From Candidatus Formimonas warabiya (GTDB lineage: Bacteria > Bacillota > Dehalobacteriia > Dehalobacteriales > Dehalobacteriaceae): a DNA stretch of 64,000 nt. This document shows, in pieces, positions 27,601 to 35,737 of the stretch (the first letter of the stretch is position 1; each line of letters starts with the position of its first letter). The stretch is taken from assembly GCF_002777255.1 (NCBI RefSeq), contig NZ_CP017634.1:2864903-2928902 (forward strand). Reading direction: 5' to 3'. The notes under the pieces are model-generated. The model saw only the letters and a program-made list of their open reading frames with translations. It did no database searches and was not told the DNA's origin. A program made the position numbers and the translations under genes.

Positions 27601-30600
27601 TTAGGCTCAGGCTGCTCAGGGTCGCATCACCCGACTGGGCCTCGGCTCTGGTTACCGTTATGGTATAGGTCTTCCTAGTATTGTCCTGGGCGGTTACTTC
27701 TATGGTTATGGTGTTTTCTCCCACGCTAAGACTAATATCACCGGAGGGGCTGCCGCTCACTACCGCAGTATCGTTCACTTTTACCGTGGCATGGCTTTCG
27801 TTGACGCTCGGGATTACGGTTATAGAATTTACGCTGTTGCCCACGCTGGCCGTATAGCCGGTGGTGGCCGGGTCAAAGTCCGGACTCAGGGTCCCTTCGC
27901 TTAGGCTCAGGCTGCTCAGGGTCGCATCACCCGACTGGGCCTCGGCTCTGGTTACAATGATAGTATAGGTCTTGCTGCTATTGTCCTGGGCGGTTACCTC
28001 TATGGTTATGGTGTTCTCACCCACGCTGAGGCTCACCGGGTCGCTAGCCTCCCCGCTCACTACCGCGGTGCCGTTCACTTTTACCGTGGCGTGGCTTTCG
28101 TTGACGCTCGGGGTTACGGTTATGGAGTTTACACTGTTCCCCACGCTGGCCGTATAGCCGGTGGTGGCCGGGTCGAAGTCCGGATTGAGAGTCCCTTCGC
28201 TCAGGCTCAGGCTGCTCAGGGTCGCGTCCCCCGACTGGGCCTCGGCTCTGGTTACAATGATAGTATAGGTCTTGCTGCTATTGTCCTGGGCGGTTACTTC
28301 TATGGTTATGGTATTTTCTCCCACGCTGAGGCTCACCGGGTCGCTAGCCTCCCCGCTCACTACCGCGGTGCCGTTCACTTTTACCGTGGCGTGGCTTTCG
28401 TTGACGCTCGGGATTACGGTTATGGAGTTTACACTGTTCCCTACGCTGGTCGTATAGCCGGTGGTGGCCGGATCAAAGTCCGGGCTCAGGGTCCCTTCGC
28501 TCAAGCTCATGCTGCTCAGGGTCGCGTCCCCCGACAGTGCCTCAGCTCTGGTTACGGTTATGGTGTAGGTCTTGGTGGTATTATCCTGGGCGGTTACCTC
28601 TATGGTTATGGTGTTTTCGCCCACGTTGAGATTGACCGGGTCGCTAGCCTCCCCGCTCACTACCGCAGTATCGTTCACTTTTACCGTGGCATGGCTTTCG
28701 TTGACGCTCGGGATTACGGTTATAGAGTTTACGCTGTTGTCCACGCTGGCCGTATAGCCGGTGGTGGCCGGGTCAAAGTCCGGGCTCAGGGTCCCTTCGC
28801 TCAGGCTCAGGCTGCTCAGGGTCGCGTCCCCCGACTGGGCATTCCACTTGGCATATAATGTTCTTGCTGCGGTTACGGTGTCGCTGTCAAATATCCATTC
28901 ATTAATGCATTCGGCCTCCTTGTACCAGCCTTCGAAGCTGTACCCTTCCTTTACGGGGGCGCTAGGAGCGCTTATCGTGCCTCCATATACCGCGCTCTTC
29001 ACATCGCTTACCGTTGTTCCTCCCTGGGAATCAAAGCTTATCGGGGCATAGTAGTCGCTGCCATACTGGTATTCATATGCTCCCATGTCTGCCGTTCCGG
29101 CGCTGCTGCTGCTTTTGTCCATTTTTCTGCCATAGCCGCTGCCGCGCAGGTCATAATCGGTAGCGGCATAGCTGTTGTCTCCGCTGTCTATACAAGGGGA
29201 CTCTCCGTAGAGCATATAGGGATGGTCAGACGCCAAAGCGCTTCCCACGAATTTGGGATCAACCGCAAAGAGGTTGTCGCTGCTGGCCGGAAATCCATCT
29301 CCTGCTCCCAGGAGGTATACGTCTTCTTCCGCATCTCCAAACAGGCTGTTGTAGGCATATGGCTCGGAGTTGCTGTCAAAATATACGTTGTTGCTTTCTC
29401 CGCTGTTGCCGTAGATTATGCTGTTGTATATCCTCACATTTCCGCCCGCATATATCCCGCCTGCTCCTCCATCTTGCGCGGCTCCCTGGTTGCCGGTTAT
29501 GGTGCTGTTGGCGATGAAGAGGTATGATCCCGGGTTCTCCATGCTTATTCCGCCGACTCCGCCATAGTTATCGGCGTTGGTTCCCGAGGCCTGGTTGCCG
29601 GCTACCACGCAGTTGACCAGGGACAGCCAGGTATTGATATAGGTAGCGTATAGACCGCCCGCATAATAGGCGGAATCATTGCCGTTCTGGATTTTGAGGT
29701 TTTCCAGTCTTACATTGAGTTTGTTTTCGCTGTTATTAGCGCTGTTGTCCAGGGTGATTACCCGGCAGGCATTATTGCCGTTAAGGGTAATGCCGTTATC
29801 CGGTCCTATAATGTTGACGCTTTTGTCCATTACCAGCGGTGATGCCAGGGTGATGGTTGCTCCTGCCAATGCATCCGCGAATTGTATAGTGTCTCCCTCG
29901 GTGGCGGATGCCAGCACATTCCTCAAGGTTCCTTCACCGCTATCACTGATGCTGGTTACGGTATGGGTTGCCGCCGGCTCGCACCCGGCGAACTCCGAGA
30001 AGCCGCTCAGGCCGGATATGGTAAATTTGCCGGCCACGCCATCGGTGGCCCGGCTGACTATAGTTCCTATGTCTTCCCCTATGGCTTCCCATTGGCCGGT
30101 GTAGTTGTTCCTTTTCATGAGTTGGTAGGTGTCCCAGTTAACCCCGCTCAGGCTGGAGAAGTCTATAACCATGGTATAGGTGCCGGGATTGTCGTTATCC
30201 AGAGCTTTGACTTCAAAATACAGGGATTTGACCCGCCCGCTGCCAGGTACGCCATAGAAGTTGGCTCCGGCTACACTATTGTATTTGTAGGCTCTGAAGT
30301 TGGTAGCACTTATTCCGTTGGGGAAACTTATGCTAACTCCTACTCCGGGGAAGCCCGCTCCTACTGATGCGGTGGATGAGACTCCCGTGCTGCGGTCGGC
30401 ATAGACGTCGCTACTTCCGGTGAATATTTGGGTTTGTCCGCTTAATGGGTTTGATGTCAGGTAGTTTATTGTTTCCCCGCTGCCGTTGTAGGCATAGATC
30501 TTGTAATAATATTCGCTGCCGGCAGCGGCGGCCGCATCTGTAGCGCCGGGTTCTGTTCCCACATAGACAATCTGTTCATCGCCCTGGGCTCCGGCGGTAT

Positions 30601-33600
30601 AAGCAGTTCCATCTACCGGTACAAAGATAGGCTCCGCTCCTATCTTTCTCACTACCAGGTAGCCGCTGGCAGTGGCTGGAGCTGTGAAATGCAGGTTTAT
30701 GTCAGTATTGGAGTTATTGGAATAATATAGGTCGGTAGCTTGTGATTCCGGCTGATCAGCCAGTGATACGGTATAGCCGTCATCGGTGGCTGCTGTCTTG
30801 CCCCACTTGGTTATCTTGCTGTCGGCGCTGGTGATTTCTATTACTTCTATATATTTGCCATCAGCCGCTGATGCTTCAAAAGCGCTGGTTCCACTGGTGT
30901 TCTCGGTCCAATCGGCAACTGTAACAGTATCACCTACATTGGGAGCGCTCGGATCGCTGTCCACTACCCGGTAGTAGATCTTATATCCGTCGCCGGCAAC
31001 CGCTGTGCTTATGGTCAGCATCACCTTACCGTTCTCCGGGGTGCTTTTGGCGGCTGTGCTGGCGGTTATGCCAGTAGCAGATACCGGGGCGGTATAGCCG
31101 TCATCGGTGACTGTAGTCTTGCCCCACTTGGTTATCTTGCTGTCGGCGCTGGTGATTTCTACTACTTCTATATATTTGCCATCAGTAGCTGATACTTCAA
31201 AAGCGCTGGTTCCGCTGCTGTTCTCAATCCAGCTGCCAACTGTAATAGTACCGCCCACATTGGGGGCGCTGGGATCGCTGCCCACCACACGGTAGTAGAT
31301 CTTATAGGCATCGCCGCTGACCGCTGTACTGATGGTCAGCATCACCTTCCCATTCTCCGGGGTGCTCTTGGCGGCTACACTGGCGGTTATACCACTGGCT
31401 GCGGTGGCACCGTCGCCAACACTGTCAATTACCGGGCAGCCGTTGTTTATTGTGGCGGACTTTATTTTCCACGTTACCCCGCCTCCGCTGTTGGTATTCA
31501 GCAGTGACACAAAATCTGCTGACTGCATATAGGCTAAAGTCTCGGAGGTTGTACTGTCGGTTCCGGAGCCTACACCTTTTTTGGAGGTTGAATCCAATGT
31601 GCTTCCGTTGCTGCTTTGTACGGCATCGCTGTTCCAATAGCAGTATGATAAGGTGCCTGATTTATAATATCCGCAAAACCCGCCAATATTACCGGTGCTT
31701 CCGGTTACGCAAACATTTCCTCTAGAATATGCATTGCTTATTGTCAGTTTATCTGCTTGACCGATAAAACCTCCTGCGGAACCCGCTGCAATACTTACAT
31801 CACCTGTGGCGTAACAATTTTTTACTGTGAAGTTATAGGACGTATAGCCGATAAGCCCGCCGGCATAGATTCCTGTATTGGTTCCAGTAATGCTTCCGGC
31901 GGCATAACAGCCAGTCAAAGCACCTGAACTTTGCCCAAGCAGGCCTCCCAAACACTCAGATTTACCTGTGCCTGTGACATTACCAGTGGCATAACAACCA
32001 GTCAAAGTTTGGTTATTTGTACCTGCCAATCCGCCAACATAGCTGTTAGTTCCCGTTCCAGTAACATTACCGGCGGCATAACAGCTAGTCAAAGCGCCTG
32101 AATTTTGTCCAGCCAGTCCTCCGACAAATTCTTGACCTGTACCTGCGCTGGTAACATCGCCGATGGCATAACAGCCGGTCAAAGCGCCTGAATTCCAGCC
32201 CAGCAGACCTCCCATATTGTCACCGGAACCTGTACCGGTACTTGTAACATCGCCAGTGGCATAGCAGTTGTTCATAGCTTTGTATTTCAACATGCCAATT
32301 AATCCGCCCATATAATTTTTGTTGCCATTACTGGTTACATTTCCGGTCGCATAACAGGACTCAATGGTTCCGTTTTTAATGTCGGAATAACCTATTAACC
32401 CGCCTAAATTTGAACTGTCGCTTCCCGTAACATTGCCTTTTGCATAACAATTACTATATGTAGTAGTATAGCCCCATGTGGTTGTGTCTGATCCGACCAG
32501 TCCCCCAACACTTGAACTGGAAGCGGAAGATACGTTACAATCGCTGGAACAGCCTGAAATCGTAGCAGATTCGACGGTTCCTATCAGTCCGCCTACCGTT
32601 CCACTGGCGGCGGTGCACGATATAGTCCCGGTGCTGGTGCAGTTTTGAATTGTTCCAGCACTTACCTTTCCAACTAGTCCTCCAAGTTTTGCCGCTGCGT
32701 CAGAAGTTATTTCTCCGGAAAAAGATGTGTCTGATATATTCCCAGCGCTTCCGGCCACACCGCCTATACAGGCCGAACTGCCACTGTTAATTATTTTACC
32801 TGAAACGGAACATTTCGATATGGTGGCGGTGTATTCTAGATAACCCGCAATAATACCCGCATATGCGGGATTCGACGACGAAGCAGCTTTTGTGTATATG
32901 ACTGCGCCGGACATATTCAAATTTTTTATCGACCCTTTACCGGAAACATAACCGAAAAGACCTGGGCGAGTTGATGAATCCGGAGTAGCTTCACTGCCGA
33001 TTACCATCCCGTAAATATTGTGTTCCTGACCATCGAAGGTGCCATTAAAATAATACATTCCCGCTGAATAGTTTCCTATTGGTACCCAAAAATGGGCGGA
33101 AAGATCAAGATCATTAGCAAGTAATACGGTTTTGTCTAAAAATCTTTCAGGGCTGGAAGATTTGTTGGTTTGGGCCGCTATCCAGGCAAGCCCTTCGGCC
33201 GTTTTCACCGTATAGGTCAAGCCATCGGCGCTGATCTCAATGTCATCAGTGCCGTTTTCGGCGTAATCCGACCAATATCCAACGCAGATAGATGGTATAT
33301 TGATTTTCAACTTATTACTTAGGTTTTCCCCTTCATCTTTAACGTAAATATAGATTGCCTTGGCTCCCAACGTCAGACCGGTAAGGCTGATGGTGTTAGT
33401 ACCGGTCGTACAGGCTGTGCCCGCGCCGCTGGTATCGATACCCGGCTCGTCCGCTCCGTCGTCCACTACGGTATAATAATAGACCCCGTCCTGATCTGTG
33501 CTAAATTTGACAGTAGCCTCACTGCTCGAAGTCCTGAGTGCCTTAACTTCTGCGATTGTTGCCGGCAGTTCGGCAACGATGTCAATCTTTTGAATGCCGA

Positions 33601-35146
33601 CATTTCCTGCCAAATCTTTAACAGCGATATAAATATCCTTGGCACTGCCGTCAGTCAAGTCGGTGACTGTTAATGTGGTTTCAGCCGCCGTACAGCTTAC
33701 CCCTGTGCCGCTGGTATCAACATCCGGCGCAGCCGCCCCGTCGTCTACCACCTTATAATAGTAACTGCCCGCCTCGCTGGGGGTAAATTTTATAACCGCG
33801 GTCGAATCAAGGGTGCGTACGACAGTCCCCGCAGTTATCGTCGGCGCTATGCCATCCACAGTAGTTATGTTCCCGCTGGTTACCGCGGTAACCGTAAGGC
33901 CGGCATTGCCGGAAGCATCCGAAAAATTGCTGATACTCAGGGATGAGCCGCTCACTCCCGCCGCCACCGTATACGTAGCCGTCCAGTTGGTACCGCTTCC
34001 GGTTACGGTGGCTGCCTGCCCGGCGATAGCTACAGTAGGAGCGCTGGTTATATCTTCATTTGATACAATGGTTACCGTAACGATGTCGCCGACTTTAGCC
34101 CTGGTGTTATCATTGGTGTTGTTGGAGCTCATGGTTACAGTTGTCAGCATTGGGGCAACCGTATCCGGGTATGAGAAAGTCGGATAATCGCTGGTTACCT
34201 GCTTCCATGAGCATGCGCCGCTGTCGGCGTCAGCTATATGGTTGTTTAAGGTGGTGACAAAATCCGCTTTTTTCATATTAGCTGCTGTGTAGGTCGCACA
34301 ACCCGTCGCCGATACGCTGCTTCTTCCAATAATAGTGCTATTGGTTGTATACAGATATTTGGCAGTGCCGTCATTAAACCCGATCACGCCGCCGACATAG
34401 GTATATTGTGTTAATGTTGTATAGCTGACAGCAGAGGTGGAATAGCAGTTGATAACATTTGAAGTGCCTTTTGCCCATCCGACTATGCCGCCGGTATAGT
34501 AGAGCCCGGCTACTGTTCCCCTTGAATAACAGTTGGCTATCGTTCCCCAGTTCATACCGGCTATTCCACCGGTGTATATATCATTAGCCACAATATTAAT
34601 ATTGGTAAAGCAGTTGAGTACTTTACTGCCGCTTTCGATTTCTCCGACCAGTCCTCCCAGATTGGCGGTATTTCCGGCTGAATTGGTCAGTGTTCCGGCG
34701 AGGCCAAGGTCTTTCACGGTACCGTTTAATTTGTTCCCCCATGCGTCTTCCCCGCCGCCTAAATTGCATATAAAGCCGATAGCTCCATTATATAAATCAA
34801 AGCTCGTTGACAAAGGCACGTTTAAATTCAAATTGTTGACTGTTTTGCCGGACCCATCCAGGGTTCCGTAAAAATAAAAAAGCGGTGTCGTCAAGGTTTG
34901 ATTGTTCATGTCAATATCCGCGATAATTTTATAATAAGAGGCTGAATAATTTGCGGCCGACATAAAATAGGCCAGCTGCCCGGGGGTTTCAATAAGGTAG
35001 GGATTACTTGCGCCGCCGTCCCCGCCGGCAAAGGATGTAGCTACAGTTCCATCCCAGCCTGCTGCTTTAACCCCAATAGGATTGATGGCGCAAACCAGCA
35101 CCATAATCAAAAGTGCAATCATCCATGACAATAATTTTTTATTCAA
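24671..35146 (-). CDS. Giant GLUG/cadherin-like/SLH cell-surface protein
   Basis: A 3491-aa secreted protein with a TTG start at 35146 (GGGGAGG 10 nt upstream) and a signal peptide over residues 1-28. Domains: GLUG-type beta-helix repeats (about 130-330 and 640-1260, many GGLxG and CYATGNV units); Ig-like and short fibronectin-like units (330-620); paired repeats starting STPENGKVMLTIS (1270-1440); a right-handed parallel beta-helix (1720-2030); an InlB/Flg_new repeat (about 2040-2100); seven cadherin-like beta-sandwich repeats of 100 aa each (about 2100-2800); a second InlB-type repeat; two FN3 domains (2880-3060); and three SLH domains (about 3300-3491) that bind secondary wall polymer. It is an adhesin or S-layer-associated stalk. 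Its stem-loop leader and the nearby receiver and two-component genes hint at regulated expression. Confidence 0.93.
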   Translation of the reverse strand: MNKKLLSWMIALLIMVLVCAINPIGVKAAGWDGTVATSFAGGDGGASNPYLIETPGQLAYFMSAANYSASYYKIIADIDMNNQTLTTPLFYFYGTLDGSGKTVNNLNLNVPLSTSFDLYNGAIGFICNLGGGEDAWGNKLNGTVKDLGLAGTLTNSAGNTANLGGLVGEIESGSKVLNCFTNINIVANDIYTGGIAGMNWGTIANCYSRGTVAGLYYTGGIVGWAKGTSNVINCYSTSAVSYTTLTQYTYVGGVIGFNDGTAKYLYTTNSTIIGRSSVSATGCATYTAANMKKADFVTTLNNHIADADSGACSWKQVTSDYPTFSYPDTVAPMLTTVTMSSNNTNDNTRAKVGDIVTVTIVSNEDITSAPTVAIAGQAATVTGSGTNWTATYTVAAGVSGSSLSISNFSDASGNAGLTVTAVTSGNITTVDGIAPTITAGTVVRTLDSTAVIKFTPSEAGSYYYKVVDDGAAAPDVDTSGTGVSCTAAETTLTVTDLTDGSAKDIYIAVKDLAGNVGIQKIDIVAELPATIAEVKALRTSSSEATVKFSTDQDGVYYYTVVDDGADEPGIDTSGAGTACTTGTNTISLTGLTLGAKAIYIYVKDEGENLSNKLKINIPSICVGYWSDYAENGTDDIEISADGLTYTVKTAEGLAWIAAQTNKSSSPERFLDKTVLLANDLDLSAHFWVPIGNYSAGMYYFNGTFDGQEHNIYGMVIGSEATPDSSTRPGLFGYVSGKGSIKNLNMSGAVIYTKAASSSNPAYAGIIAGYLEYTATISKCSVSGKIINSGSSACIGGVAGSAGNISDTSFSGEITSDAAAKLGGLVGKVSAGTIQNCTSTGTISCTAASGTVGGLIGTVESATISGCSSDCNVSSASSSSVGGLVGSDTTTWGYTTTYSNCYAKGNVTGSDSSNLGGLIGYSDIKNGTIESCYATGNVTSNGNKNYMGGLIGMLKYKAMNNCYATGDVTSTGTGSGDNMGGLLGWNSGALTGCYAIGDVTSAGTGQEFVGGLAGQNSGALTSCYAAGNVTGTGTNSYVGGLAGTNNQTLTGCYATGNVTGTGKSECLGGLLGQSSGALTGCYAAGSITGTNTGIYAGGLIGYTSYNFTVKNCYATGDVSIAAGSAGGFIGQADKLTISNAYSRGNVCVTGSTGNIGGFCGYYKSGTLSYCYWNSDAVQSSNGSTLDSTSKKGVGSGTDSTTSETLAYMQSADFVSLLNTNSGGGVTWKIKSATINNGCPVIDSVGDGATAASGITASVAAKSTPENGKVMLTISTAVSGDAYKIYYRVVGSDPSAPNVGGTITVGSWIENSSGTSAFEVSATDGKYIEVVEITSADSKITKWGKTTVTDDGYTAPVSATGITASTAAKSTPENGKVMLTISTAVAGDGYKIYYRVVDSDPSAPNVGDTVTVADWTENTSGTSAFEASAADGKYIEVIEITSADSKITKWGKTAATDDGYTVSLADQPESQATDLYYSNNSNTDINLHFTAPATASGYLVVRKIGAEPIFVPVDGTAYTAGAQGDEQIVYVGTEPGATDAAAAAGSEYYYKIYAYNGSGETINYLTSNPLSGQTQIFTGSSDVYADRSTGVSSTASVGAGFPGVGVSISFPNGISATNFRAYKYNSVAGANFYGVPGSGRVKSLYFEVKALDNDNPGTYTMVIDFSSLSGVNWDTYQLMKRNNYTGQWEAIGEDIGTIVSRATDGVAGKFTISGLSGFSEFAGCEPAATHTVTSISDSGEGTLRNVLASATEGDTIQFADALAGATITLASPLVMDKSVNIIGPDNGITLNGNNACRVITLDNSANNSENKLNVRLENLKIQNGNDSAYYAGGLYATYINTWLSLVNCVVAGNQASGTNADNYGGVGGISMENPGSYLFIANSTITGNQGAAQDGGAGGIYAGGNVRIYNSIIYGNSGESNNVYFDSNSEPYAYNSLFGDAEEDVYLLGAGDGFPASSDNLFAVDPKFVGSALASDHPYMLYGESPCIDSGDNSYAATDYDLRGSGYGRKMDKSSSSAGTADMGAYEYQYGSDYYAPISFDSQGGTTVSDVKSAVYGGTISAPSAPVKEGYSFEGWYKEAECINEWIFDSDTVTAARTLYAKWNAQSGDATLSSLSLSEGTLSPDFDPATTGYTASVDNSVNSITVIPSVNESHATVKVNDTAVVSGEASDPVNLNVGENTITIEVTAQDNTTKTYTITVTRAEALSGDATLSSMSLSEGTLSPDFDPATTGYTTSVGNSVNSITVIPSVNESHATVKVNGTAVVSGEASDPVSLSVGENTITIEVTAQDNSSKTYTIIVTRAEAQSGDATLSSLSLSEGTLNPDFDPATTGYTASVGNSVNSITVTPSVNESHATVKVNGTAVVSGEASDPVSLSVGENTITIEVTAQDNSSKTYTIIVTRAEAQSGDATLSSLSLSEGTLSPDFDPATTGYTASVGNSVNSITVIPSVNESHATVKVNDTAVVSGSPSGDISLSVGENTITIEVTAQDNTRKTYTITVTRAEAQSGDATLSSLSLSEGTLSPDFDPATTGYTASVGNSVNSITVIPSVNESHATVKVNDTAVVSGSPSGDISLSVGENTITIEVTAQDNTRKTYTITVTRAEAQSGDATLSSLSLSEGTLSPDFDPATTSYTASVGNSVSSLSVTPSVNESHATVKVNGTAVVSGEASDLVNLNVGENTITIEVTAQDNTTNTYIITVTRAAAQSEDVTLSSLSLSEGTLSPDFDPATTSYTASVGNSVSSLSVIPSVNESHATVKVNGTAVVSGSPSGDISLSVGENTITIEVTAQDNSSKTYTIIVTRAAADTPTYTVSFDSNGGSSINSQNIESGTRASEPQDPVKSGYTFMGWYSDSSLSTAFDFNTAITGNITLYAKWNQNLGSISLGATAGDQEVALNWSGSQNIVAYSVYRTTTSGSYGEALATVAGSVYSYEVSGLTNGTAYYFIVKGFDSEGDSSTSNEVKATPQAKSGGAPVLSVAAGNRYVNLSWSEVADTVAYSVYRSTTSGSYGEALATVAGSVYSYKASGLTNGTIYYFIVKAIDSEGESTNSNEASATPHKSGGSTSSGSTSSDSTSSDSNTVSIQVNGVNESAATATTTTINNRTVTTVVVDDSKVNEKLASEGNKSVVTIPVNSSANVVIGQLNGQTVKNMEDKEAVLEIKTGQVTYTLPAAQINIAAVDNQLGSTVELKDINVNICIATPPADTVKIVEDTVNKNNYQLVVKPVEFTITCTSGDKSVEVSKFNGYVERTIVIPEGVDPGKITTGIVLNNDGTFSHVPTTIVEIDGKYYAKINSLTNSTYSVIYNPKTFADVEGHWARTAVNDMASRLVIDGVNQDKFEPDRDISRAEFATIIVKGLGLMRPGSGQASFKDVNKDAWYYDAVSIAYGNKLLSGYDDGTFQPGRKISREEAMAIMEKAAQIAGIKTQLNSGEAAQVLARFSDGSNVDNWAQDAVASCIKAGIVQGSDGRIKSQDNISRAEVAALIERMLKKAGLI
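26747..28846 (-). repeat. Seven tandem 300-bp repeats
   Basis: Seven direct copies of a 300-bp unit code for cadherin-like domains (each with DATLSSLSLSEGTLSPDFDP-like and VNESHATVKVN-like segments). The stretch 27305-27655 is identical to 27605-27955, an unbroken 351-nt match at 300-nt offset, so the last duplication or gene-conversion event was very recent. Copy number is likely to vary between cells or strains. Confidence 0.95.
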
Positions 35147-35179
35147 TATTATCCTACCTCCCCTTTACTAATAAAGTTG

Positions 35180-35220
35180 CAACCGTTTTAATGCACAATT
35201 TAAAAAACGGTTGTTTTTTT
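35180..35220. terminator. Stem-loop between receiver gene and giant SLH gene
   Basis: CAACCGTTTT (35180-35189) pairs with AAAACGGTTG (35204-35213), followed on the plus strand by seven T (35214-35220). The U-run faces the plus strand, while both flanking genes are on the minus strand. It could block antisense transcription into the receiver gene, or act as a weak terminator or leader structure for the SLH gene. Confidence 0.5.
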
Positions 35221-35254
35221 ACAAACTTACAATTGGTTCCATTGTACAAAAAGC

Positions 35255-35629
35255 CTAACCGGCTCTCGCCAGGACCTCGATAAAGCGGTCATAATCCAGG
35301 GGATCCAGCAGATAATCCACTGCCCTCAGTTCCCAGGCCAGGGTGGTATAATCCTGGTTTTTGCAGATAAAAACTATCTTGGCCAACTCATCCATGGCTC
35401 TGATTCTTCGTGCGGCTGATAAACCGTTAAGGTCCGGCCGGCCCACTCTGATGAAAACCATTCCCGGCCGCTCCCGCCGATAGGCGTCCAGCATCATTTC
35501 AGACTGGGTATAAACCTCGGTATAGCTGATGTAATCAAGTTCCTGCAGATAGCTTTGCATTTTTTTAAGTGTTGGCTGCTCCGTGTCCAGTATGAGAATT
35601 CTGATTCCGGCACCTCCTTCCTCGCCCAA
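35255..35629 (-). CDS. Stand-alone degenerate receiver (pseudo-REC) protein
   Basis: About 115-124 aa, a single receiver fold: RILILDTEQ (beta-1, usually DDE), MVFIRVGRPDLNGL (beta-3) and IVFICKNQDYTTLAWELRAVDYLLDPLDYDRFIEVL. In the phosphorylation loop the acceptor Asp of the usual FLDIxMPxxNG is replaced (FIRVGRPDLNG), and the Asp pair at beta-1 is reduced to one, so it is probably not phosphorylated. It aligns best by eye with the REC domain of the response regulator at 37581. The TTG at 35629 lacks a ribosome site; a strong AAGGAGG lies inside the frame, so the true start may be an unusual codon a few residues later. It sits between the giant SLH gene and the IS element. Confidence 0.7.
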   Translation of the reverse strand: MGEEGGAGIRILILDTEQPTLKKMQSYLQELDYISYTEVYTQSEMMLDAYRRERPGMVFIRVGRPDLNGLSAARRIRAMDELAKIVFICKNQDYTTLAWELRAVDYLLDPLDYDRFIEVLARAG

Positions 35630-35737
35630 GCGAAGGCTAACACCGTTCCGGATATATTTTTTTTATCTTACAGCATGGCTCTGAATTCATTCTGAATTTT
35701 TACATAAATTTACAAATCCCGCAAACACAGTATAAAC

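Noticed and set aside
26891..28858. Long plus-strand open frames opposite the giant SLH gene
   Set aside because: They arise from the periodic 300-bp repeat, which repeats an open antisense frame. They have no ribosome sites, and the minus-strand gene has clear domains.
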